A stretch of 10,498 bases of DNA from Candidatus Nomurabacteria bacterium (GTDB taxonomy: Bacteria; Patescibacteriota; Saccharimonadia; Saccharimonadales; Saccharimonadaceae). The stretch covers positions 1-10,498 of the forward strand of contig JAISHL010000011.1 of assembly GCA_031262565.1 (NCBI GenBank), read 5' to 3'. Of the stretch, positions 1-4,168 are shown piece by piece. The notes beneath the pieces were generated by a model. It was not told the origin of the DNA. It worked only from the letters and a program-made list of their open reading frames with translations, and did no database searches. The position numbers were made by a program, and so were the translations under genes. Numbering within the stretch: position 1 is the first letter of the stretch; each line of letters begins with the position of its first letter.

Positions 1-43
1 CAGACAAAAAATAGTCGTTCTTTGATAAAATTTCTGAAACCAT
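1..43 (-). CDS. 5' end of a leftward gene running off the left edge
   Basis: The reverse strand has an ATG at 43-41 followed by 13 more open codons to the window edge, reading MVSEILSKNDYFLS. The product cannot be identified from so little. The start is supported by its promoter: a TTGCGC / 17 bp / TATAAT pair on the same strand ends exactly 6 nt before the ATG, which would put the transcription start on the A of the start codon. No Shine-Dalgarno sequence is present, so the message would be leaderless. It is divergent from ndk. That this is a real gene is an inference from the promoter and the open frame. Confidence 0.5.
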   Translation of the reverse strand, partial: MVSEILSKNDYFLS

Positions 44-49
44 AATCAT

Positions 50-78
50 ATTATAGCAAACTCGCTAATGTCGCGCAA
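50..78 (-). promoter_or_regulatory. Promoter for the leftward edge gene (leaderless layout)
   Basis: On the reverse strand TTGCGC (78-73), a 17-nt spacer and TATAAT (55-50) form a near-consensus sigma70-type promoter, with TG in the extended -10 position (TTTGC before TATAAT). The predicted start is at 43, the A of the ATG. The same -35 hexamer TTGCGC recurs in the thrS promoter. Confidence 0.65.
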
Positions 79-109
79 TAACGACTTTTTCACGTTTTGC
101 GACGCTAAT
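63..109. repeat. Direct repeat flanking an inverted repeat in the divergent ndk upstream region
   Basis: CGCTAAT occurs at 63-69 and again at 103-109. Between them lies an inverted repeat: GTCGC (70-74) with GCGAC (99-103) and AACG (80-83) with CGTT (93-96). It overlaps the -35 region of the leftward promoter, so an operator role is possible but unproven. Confidence 0.35.
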
Positions 110-137
110 TATAGAGGTAGTGGTTTTTATAAAAATA

Positions 138-146
138 TGTGGAAAA
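138..146. promoter_or_regulatory. DnaA-box-like 9-mer (TGTGGAAAA)
   Basis: TGTGGAAAA is the complement of TTTTCCACA, one mismatch from the classic DnaA box TTATCCACA. It lies in the -35 region of the ndk promoter. The surrounding 12-mer ATGTGGAAAACT (137-148) recurs exactly at 6113-6124. Single boxes occur by chance in AT-rich DNA, so a DnaA role is only a possibility. Confidence 0.25.
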
Positions 147-160
147 CTTTTTTAAAACTG

Positions 161-171
161 TGTGATATTAT
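161..171 (+). promoter_or_regulatory. ndk promoter, extended -10
   Basis: TGTGA followed by TATTAT (166-171) is an extended -10 element, with a predicted start near 178. The -35 region is weak. The TGTGN-TANNAT form is shared with the promoters of tRNA-Arg, the PH-like gene and the 9229 gene. The 5' leader of about 26 nt carries a strong ribosome binding site AGGAGGG at 193-199. Confidence 0.6.
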
Positions 172-203
172 AGTAGACAGTAAATTTATAAAAGGAGGGT
201 TTC

Positions 204-857
204 ATGGCTAAAAATACAACAAAAGAATACGACAAGGGCTTGAACGGCACGATTTTTGATATTAAACATCAGCGAACTTTCTGTTTGATTAAACCAGATG
301 GCGTCATGCGCGGTCTGATCGGTGAGATTATTGGGCGAATTGAAAAATCTGGACTAAAAATCGTGGCAGCAAAAATGTTGGTTCCAGATGAGGAATTGAT
401 TAAGGCACATTATCCAACCAGCGATGAAAAGTGGATTGCACGACTTGGCACGAAGGCAAAAAGCGGTTTGGAAGGTTTACCATTGACGGCGACCGAAGTT
501 TACGGCACTGATAACGATAGTGAATTGGGGCAAAATGTTGTGAGCGCGCTGATTCAATACATGCAATCTGGTCCAGTTTTTGCGATGGTTGTTGAGGGCT
601 TGCAAGCGATTGAAATGGTGCGAAAATTGGCTGGTCACACTTTGCCATTCAAGGCGGAAATGGGGACGATTCGCGGTGATTTTTCAGTAGATAACCCAGT
701 TGTGGCAAATGTCGAAGGTCGTTCGATTCACAACTTGTTTCATGCGTCAGAAAATCAGGGCGAGGCAGAACATGAGATTAAACTGTGGTTTGGTGGCGAA
801 GTAATTTGTGACTATTCGCTAGCCAGCGACGATATCATGTATTGCAAGCATTATTAG
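204..857 (+). CDS. ndk: Nucleoside diphosphate kinase, enlarged form
   Basis: Transfers the gamma-phosphate of ATP to nucleoside diphosphates through a phosphohistidine, balancing cytoplasmic NTP and dNTP pools. At 217 aa it is well above the usual ~140. Visible family landmarks: FCLIKPDG (residues 26-33, with the nucleotide-binding Lys30), SGPVFAMVVEG (122-132), GTIRGDF (154-160) and the active-site segment NLFHASEN (177-184) with catalytic His180. The extra length is an N-terminal extension of about 22 residues, an insertion around residues 71-118 after the HY of the usual kinase core, and a C-terminal tail. The start is fixed by AGGAGGG five bases upstream. Transcribed alone, with a hairpin terminator 21 bp after the stop. 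All core catalytic residues I can check are present, so activity is expected. Confidence 0.95.
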   Translation: MAKNTTKEYDKGLNGTIFDIKHQRTFCLIKPDGVMRGLIGEIIGRIEKSGLKIVAAKMLVPDEELIKAHYPTSDEKWIARLGTKAKSGLEGLPLTATEVYGTDNDSELGQNVVSALIQYMQSGPVFAMVVEGLQAIEMVRKLAGHTLPFKAEMGTIRGDFSVDNPVVANVEGRSIHNLFHASENQGEAEHEIKLWFGGEVICDYSLASDDIMYCKHY

Positions 858-877
858 AATATCTCAAAAAACAATCA

Positions 878-901
878 GCCTCGCTTTCCGCGGGGCATTT
901 T
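878..901 (+). terminator. Rho-independent terminator after ndk
   Basis: GCCTCGC (878-884) pairs with GCGGGGC (890-896) around loop TTTCC, followed by a short ATTTT tract (897-901). The T-run is brief, so termination may be partial. It directly abuts the tRNA-Arg promoter. Confidence 0.55.
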
Positions 902-911
902 GTGATACAAT
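901..911 (+). promoter_or_regulatory. tRNA-Arg promoter, extended -10
   Basis: TGTGA plus TACAAT (906-911); predicted start near 918, two bases before the mature tRNA. The 11-mer is identical to the one upstream of the 9229 gene. Confidence 0.6.
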
Positions 912-919
912 ATTAGTGT

Positions 920-996
920 GGCTCGCTAGCTCAATTGGATAGAGCAGTTCCGTCCTAAGGAAAAGGTTATAGGTTCAACTCCTGTGCGGGCTACCA
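920..996 (+). tRNA. tRNA-Arg (anticodon CCT, reads AGG)
   Basis: Complete cloverleaf: acceptor GGCTCGC/GCGGGCT (920-926/986-992), D stem GCTC/GAGC, anticodon loop GTCCTAA (952-958) with CCT at 954-956, T stem ATAGG/CCTGT with loop TTCAACT, discriminator A993 and encoded CCA. Oddities: the terminal acceptor pair is G-U, and the outer anticodon-stem pair 947/963 is a G-A mismatch. The PH-like gene starts 26 bp downstream from its own promoter. Confidence 0.95.
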
Positions 997-1005
997 AACT
1001 AAGAT

Positions 1006-1016
1006 TGTGCTAAAAT
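1006..1016 (+). promoter_or_regulatory. Leaderless promoter of the PH-like gene
   Basis: TGTGC followed by TAAAAT (1011-1016), then exactly 6 nt (ATAATT) and the ATG at 1023. The predicted transcription start coincides with the start codon. No Shine-Dalgarno sequence is present. The -35 position falls inside the 3' half of tRNA-Arg. Confidence 0.55.
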
Positions 1017-1022
1017 ATAATT

Positions 1023-1559
1023 ATGAAAAAGCTTGTTTTTTCTGGTCAACGTCCTAATGAGGAAATTCTTTTCGTTTTTCGTCGGCATATTATTGCTATG
1101 CGAAAGGGATTTTATGGCTTGTTGATACCGATGGCGATTGGTTCGATCCCGTTTCTGATTTGGTCAACAAACGTTGATCTGTTGTGGGGACCGATTATTG
1201 GGCTTGGCGTTGGTGCGGGAATATGCTTTTATCATTGGGTTGGCTGGTATTTTTCAGTGTATATCGTCACAAATAAACGCATTCGCCAAGTTGTGCAAAA
1301 AGGTTTATTCGGCAAGTCGGTGATAGACATAAATTTGAATAAAATTTTGAATCATAGTTATAAAGTGCCGGGGTTGTTCGGTGAAATTTTTCATTTTGGA
1401 ACGATTGTTTTGCAAACGATGGTCGGCGATTTGGTGATTAAAAATGTGGAACATTGCGAAAAAGTTTATGGCGAGCTGGTAAATGCGATTGATGCGGCTG
1501 GTGGTGGCAGAGGTGAAGAAGATGATGAGGAGGTTCAAAATGGGCGAATCGAAAAATAA
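1023..1559 (+). CDS. Membrane-anchored bacterial PH-like domain protein
   Basis: A 178-aa integral membrane protein. Two hydrophobic segments (about residues 30-48 and 54-80) form a hairpin in the membrane, followed by a soluble region. That region begins YIVTNKRIRQVVQKGLFGK (80-98) and continues with the beta-strand pattern and basic turn typical of bacterial PH (bPH_2/DUF304-type) domains. The tail (about 160-178) is very acidic (GEEDDEEV). The molecular role of such proteins is generally unknown; a part in envelope organisation is only a guess. It appears leaderless. Its 3' end overlaps the next gene by 20 nt, and that gene's ribosome binding site GAGGAGG lies inside this one, implying translational coupling. 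Confidence 0.75.
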   Translation: MKKLVFSGQRPNEEILFVFRRHIIAMRKGFYGLLIPMAIGSIPFLIWSTNVDLLWGPIIGLGVGAGICFYHWVGWYFSVYIVTNKRIRQVVQKGLFGKSVIDINLNKILNHSYKVPGLFGEIFHFGTIVLQTMVGDLVIKNVEHCEKVYGELVNAIDAAGGGRGEEDDEEVQNGRIEK

Positions 1560-2340
1560 GCTGACGGCAATTCGCGAAAAAATTGCAGAAAAGTTGCCAA
1601 ATAAAACTCAGCAGACCGAAAAGCCTACGCGAATCACGAACGATACCGTGGCGGAGCATCGCGAAAAAGTTTTAGCCAAGGGTAAAAAGTTCAAATATCC
1701 GTTTCAATATTCTAAACACAAAGTGTTGATCAATGCGATTATTATCACGATTGCGGCTTTGGCGGCATTTTCAGGATGGCTCTATGTGATGCTATATAAA
1801 ACGCAGGCGACGAACGATTTCTTTTTTAGTGCGGTTAAAATTTTGCCTCTGTCGGTGGCGAATGTTGAGGGTGAAAATGTGCCATATAAGGATTATTTGC
1901 GTAGATTGAGGGCTGATATTTTTTACAAGGAAACTTGGCAGGATCGCGATTTTTCAACAGAGGACGGTCAGCGTGAGATGAATTATTTGAAGCAACAAGA
2001 AATGAACAACGCGGCGATGGTGGCTTATGCTACTAAAATTGCACGAGAGCAGGGCATAACAGTGTCAAATGAGGAGGTTGAAAAAGATATTCAGGACTCT
2101 CTGACTGATAGTAACGGTGCAAAATTGACGTTGGCGGAATATGAGAAAAACACGCTATTGAAATATTATAACTGGTCGCTTGGCGATTATCGGGAGATTC
2201 GTCGTGGCGAACTGCTGAAAGCGAAAGTTATGGGGAAAGTTGAAACCTTTGAAGAGGATTTTGCAAAGTTAGTCGAGCAAGATAAAATTAAAAAATATAT
2301 TGAGATTAAAAATCCTGATGATTCGGGCGAAGAATCTTAG
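1540..2340 (+). CDS. Single-pass membrane protein with SurA-N-like chaperone domain
   Basis: A 266-aa protein with a charged cytoplasmic N-terminus (1-60), one transmembrane segment (about 61-86) and an extracytoplasmic part. The latter contains PLSVANVEGENVPYKDYLRR (103-122) and EQGITVSNEEVEKDI further on. This is the usual signature of the SurA/PrsA N-terminal chaperone fold (a short strand with 'V..VNG..I...' followed by helices). I see no parvulin PPIase domain, so this would be a chaperone-only or adaptor form. I chose the ATG at 1540 over an upstream in-frame ATG at 1483 because GAGGAGG (1527-1533) sits six bases before it. It overlaps the PH-like gene by 20 nt, suggesting joint production at the membrane. 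It ends 4 bp from a convergent gene. Confidence 0.7.
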   Translation: MGESKNKLTAIREKIAEKLPNKTQQTEKPTRITNDTVAEHREKVLAKGKKFKYPFQYSKHKVLINAIIITIAALAAFSGWLYVMLYKTQATNDFFFSAVKILPLSVANVEGENVPYKDYLRRLRADIFYKETWQDRDFSTEDGQREMNYLKQQEMNNAAMVAYATKIAREQGITVSNEEVEKDIQDSLTDSNGAKLTLAEYEKNTLLKYYNWSLGDYREIRRGELLKAKVMGKVETFEEDFAKLVEQDKIKKYIEIKNPDDSGEES

Positions 2341-2344
2341 GTGA

Positions 2345-3298
2345 TTATTTCAGAACGCGAACTTTCTGAAAATTTTTACCGTCAAGACCGCTAATTGTCA
2401 CATTTTGCCAGTCAAAATCGACATTTTCCAATTGATTTTGCGATAAAATCGTCATCTCGAGGGTATCATTTTTAGTACGCAAAGCGCCGACTCCAATCCA
2501 AAATTTCATTATGGAATTTTTCGTTGAACCAACCGCAACAAACATACCCGACGCTAGCGGTTGAGTAAAAACTAAAATCTTATTTTTCTCGCCGTAAGCA
2601 TAATGACCAGTTCGCTTGATCTGCATATAAGAATTATGGAGCCGTAAAACTTTCTCTCGCCACATCGGATCGTCGCTCTGATTTGGTTTAAGTCGAACAT
2701 TCAACTCGACCATATTTCGTTGCGCGTCATTCAAAATCGGCATTTCGGTATTTGCTAAGTTTTCGTCAATTAAGTTGTCTAATTTTGCTTCGCCACCTAG
2801 TTTACTACTAGTTGTTGTGATGGTCATGCGTAGATTTTTTGGCTGATATTGCGACAAAAATTTCATAGTTTTATTGTATGATTTCAAATAGTCATCAATC
2901 TCGGTTTGCGTTAAATTATCTATGCGTTTAATAATTGTGTCGTCAACATAAAAATCCAGCCAAACACCCGGCTTGTAAATCTCGCAAATCGGTTTCAGCC
3001 ACTTAGTATAATACATTAGAGAAAATAGTTCCGCCCAATCTGTTTCGGGTGCTTCATCAAGCTGCCACAATTTATATGCTCCGTGTAGAAAAGTCAAACT
3101 AATTGGTTCGTTTTTACTAACTGATTCATGAACGGCATCTTTAATATGCTGAATCAAAATCTCATTCGCGGAGTATTTGCGAAACTTTTTCGATAAAACT
3201 AAACGAACGATTTCTTGCTCAATATCACCTTGAAACTGAGTTGGTGCAAAATCGCGCAACTCGTTTAACTTTTCTAAAATATATCTTTGGGCTGTCAT
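2345..3298 (-). CDS. Protein of uncertain function (distant isocyanide-synthase-like pattern?)
   Basis: A soluble-looking 317-aa protein without a signal peptide or membrane segment. I do not confidently recognise it. Residues ~65-150 carry an arrangement reminiscent of the DIT1/PvcA isocyanide-synthase family: 'EPISLTFLHGAYK', then 'ETDWAELFSLM', 'ICEIYKPGVWLDFYVDDT' and 'RIDNLTQTEIDDY'. Compare the family pattern P-I-x3-F...K, then D-x-AE-L, then I-x-x-x-YxPG, then a D-containing strand. This is weak and from memory. The C-terminal half looks like a beta-rich domain with no motif I can name. The gene stands alone, convergent to the SurA-like gene. By sampling it is AT-richer than thrS. It has no Shine-Dalgarno sequence (ATCTCCAATATTTATG), and its 5' leader folds into a compact structure. 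Acquisition beside the tRNA cluster is possible. Confidence 0.7.
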   Translation of the reverse strand: MTAQRYILEKLNELRDFAPTQFQGDIEQEIVRLVLSKKFRKYSANEILIQHIKDAVHESVSKNEPISLTFLHGAYKLWQLDEAPETDWAELFSLMYYTKWLKPICEIYKPGVWLDFYVDDTIIKRIDNLTQTEIDDYLKSYNKTMKFLSQYQPKNLRMTITTTSSKLGGEAKLDNLIDENLANTEMPILNDAQRNMVELNVRLKPNQSDDPMWREKVLRLHNSYMQIKRTGHYAYGEKNKILVFTQPLASGMFVAVGSTKNSIMKFWIGVGALRTKNDTLEMTILSQNQLENVDFDWQNVTISGLDGKNFQKVRVLK

Positions 3299-3308
3299 AA
3301 ATATTGGA

Positions 3309-3378
3309 GATGCGGGTTGGACGTTAACTCAACATATTCGCTTCTTCCGAAACGCCGTCAACTTTTGACTACCGCATC
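3309..3378 (-). promoter_or_regulatory. Structured 5' leader (three-way junction) of the 2345-3298 gene
   Basis: Helices seen directly (plus-strand coordinates): P1 3309-3315/3372-3378 (GATGCGG/CCGCATC, 7 bp perfect); P2 3357-3361/3365-3369 (GTCAA/TTGAC, 3-nt loop); P3 3320-3325/3351-3356 (6 bp, one G-U), with a short apical TCG/CGA helix. P2 and P3 are contiguous and could stack. P1 begins exactly at the predicted transcription start (3378) and ends 10 nt from the start codon, which has no Shine-Dalgarno sequence. The fold could control translation as a riboswitch-like or protein-binding leader; that role is inferred. Confidence 0.45.
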
Positions 3379-3384
3379 AAAAAT

Positions 3385-3393
3385 ATTGTAACA
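3385..3393 (-). promoter_or_regulatory. Promoter of the leftward gene 2345-3298
   Basis: On the reverse strand TGT precedes TACAAT (3390-3385), an extended -10 placing the start at about 3378. No good -35 is seen; that position falls in the tRNA-Asp terminator, so read-through could also contribute. Confidence 0.45.
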
Positions 3394-3396
3394 TAA

Positions 3397-3424
3397 ACAA
3401 AAAAATCGCCAAACTCATGGCGAT
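3397..3424 (-). terminator. Rho-independent terminator of tRNA-Asp
   Basis: Reverse strand: ATCGCCA pairs with TGGCGAT (plus 3418-3424 and 3405-3411) around a 6-nt loop, followed by a T-tract (plus A-run 3400-3405). Lies 13 bp after the encoded CCA. Confidence 0.8.
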
Positions 3425-3436
3425 GAGATTTCAATT

Positions 3437-3514
3437 TGGCGCGCCCGGCCAGATTCGAACTGGTGATCTCCTCCGTGACAGGGAGGCGTGATAGGCCAAC
3501 TTCACTACGAGCGC
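3437..3514 (-). tRNA. tRNA-Asp (anticodon GTC)
   Basis: Complete cloverleaf on the reverse strand: acceptor GCGCTCG/CGGGCGC, D stem GTGA/TCAC with a 10-nt loop, anticodon stem CCTCC/GGAGG with loop CTGTCAC, T stem ACCAG/CTGGC with loop TTCGAAT, discriminator G (as expected for Asp) and encoded CCA (plus 3437-3439). Followed by its own terminator, and back to back with tRNA-Thr. Confidence 0.96.
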
Positions 3515-3524
3515 AACAATAGAC

Positions 3525-3553
3525 ATAATAGCAGATTTCTTTTTCAAATGCAA
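3525..3553 (-). promoter_or_regulatory. tRNA-Asp promoter
   Basis: Reverse strand: TTGCAT (3553-3548), 17-nt spacer, TGC then TATTAT (3530-3525). The predicted start near 3518 is four bases before the mature tRNA. Confidence 0.7.
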
Positions 3554-3571
3554 CTTTATTTTTCAAATGCA
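3540..3571. repeat. 13-bp direct repeat between divergent tRNA promoters
   Basis: TTTTTCAAATGCA occurs at 3540-3552 and 3559-3571, a 19-bp period. The first copy contains the tRNA-Asp -35; the second lies just upstream of the tRNA-Thr -10. It may be a duplicated promoter element or a binding site for a regulator of both tRNAs. Confidence 0.6.
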
Positions 3572-3574
3572 TTT

Positions 3575-3583
3575 TGATATAAT
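3575..3583 (+). promoter_or_regulatory. Promoter of the tRNA-Thr / tRNA-Gly / glycosyltransferase unit
   Basis: TTTTGA then consensus TATAAT (3578-3583), predicted start near 3590, two bases before tRNA-Thr. The -35 (TTTATT at 3555-3560) is poor. No other convincing promoter is seen before the glycosyltransferase operon. Confidence 0.6.
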
Positions 3584-3591
3584 AGAAAAGT

Positions 3592-3667
3592 GCCACCTTA
3601 GCTCAGTTGGTAGAGCATCGCTTTCGTAAAGCGGGGGTCTCGAGTTCGAGTCTCGAAGGTGGCTCCA
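3592..3667 (+). tRNA. tRNA-Thr (anticodon CGT, reads ACG)
   Basis: Textbook cloverleaf: acceptor GCCACCT/AGGTGGC, D stem GCTC/GAGC, anticodon loop TTCGTAA, T stem TCGAG/CTCGA with loop TTCGAGT, discriminator T, encoded CCA. It decodes ACG, the first of the two Thr codons in the thrS leader peptide at 6330-6371. Confidence 0.97.
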
Positions 3668-3674
3668 ACCTATA

Positions 3675-3710
3675 TGGGGTGTCGGCGGGAAAACCCGTCG
3701 CACTCCACCA
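3675..3710 (+). other. CCA-ended minihelix-like hairpin between two tRNAs
   Basis: TGGGGTG (3675-3681) pairs with CACTCCA (3701-3707) and CGGCGGG (3683-3689) pairs with CCCGTCG (3694-3700) around an AAAA loop, with one bulged T. The strand then ends CCA (3708-3710), as an acceptor stem would. No T-tract follows, so it is not a terminator. Its flanks resemble those of the adjacent tRNA-Gly (shared GGGTGTCG at the 5' side; CGCACxC-CACCAAA at the 3' side). It may therefore be a collapsed tRNA-Gly copy, or a spacer recognised by tRNA-processing enzymes. Confidence 0.55.
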
Positions 3711-3713
3711 AAC

Positions 3714-3787
3714 GCGGGTGTCGTATAACGGTATTATATGACCTTCCCAAGGTTGAGAACGGAGTCCGACTCTCCGCACCCGCACCA
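3714..3787 (+). tRNA. tRNA-Gly (anticodon CCC), atypical T loop
   Basis: Acceptor GCGGGTG/CACCCGC, a weak A/T-rich D stem (GTAT/TTAT), anticodon stem TGACC/GGTTG with loop TTCCCAA, a short 4-nt variable region, T stem CGGAG/CTCCG, discriminator A and encoded CCA. The T loop is TCCGACT instead of TTCGANY, so position 55, almost universally U (pseudouridine by TruB), is C here. The gene is otherwise intact. Confidence 0.9.
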
Positions 3788-3796
3788 AAGCTAATT

Positions 3797-4168
3797 ATGG
3801 ATATAAAGAAACTTTCTCGCGAAGCTATCAAGAGCCGCATGTTTGTGGGATGTTGGATTTTAATTTTTATACAGACGATTTTTTTGATTGTGCTGGTGGC
3901 GACAAATATTCGCTCGACATCAGTGCAAATCCCGATTCAATATAGCGCATTTAACCCAATGCATTACGCGCGCGACCAGTGGTTTTATCTGTTTAATTTC
4001 ATCTTTTTCGCCGTTGCTATTTTAGTGGTAAATTTGCTAATCAGCTTGAAAATATTGGAGATTAAGGGGCGACCGCTGGCGCTGGGGTTTTTATGGATGA
4101 CAGCTGCGGTGATTTTTATCTCAACGATTGTAATAGCGGCGCTACTTCGCGTTGCGGGAATCGAGTAA
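3797..4168 (+). CDS. Small three-TM membrane protein
   Basis: A 123-aa protein with three hydrophobic segments (about residues 16-37, 62-87 and 94-117) joined by a polar extracytoplasmic loop containing NPMHYARDQW (53-62). I do not recognise the family. I chose the ATG at 3797 because longer in-frame readings run back through tRNA-Gly. It starts 9 nt after the tRNA-Gly CCA with no Shine-Dalgarno sequence, so 3' processing of the tRNA would leave a near-leaderless message. The stop TAA touches the ATG of the glycosyltransferase (TAAATG), so the two are surely co-translated. It may be a partner subunit or flanking helper of that enzyme; this is inferred from context only. Confidence 0.75.
   Translation: MDIKKLSREAIKSRMFVGCWILIFIQTIFLIVLVATNIRSTSVQIPIQYSAFNPMHYARDQWFYLFNFIFFAVAILVVNLLISLKILEIKGRPLALGFLWMTAAVIFISTIVIAALLRVAGIE

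Noticed and set aside
1483..1539. Longer N-terminus for the SurA-N-like protein
   Set aside because: The strong GAGGAGG site fits the ATG at 1540; the longer version overlaps the PH-like gene by 77 nt with no ribosome binding site.
3675..3710. Transcription terminator between tRNA-Thr and tRNA-Gly
   Set aside because: The stem is strong, but ACCAAAC follows on the plus strand with no T-tract.
3659..3796. In-frame upstream extension of the small TM protein gene
   Set aside because: It reads through tRNA-Gly and part of tRNA-Thr; the sequence there is fully explained by the tRNAs and the hairpin.
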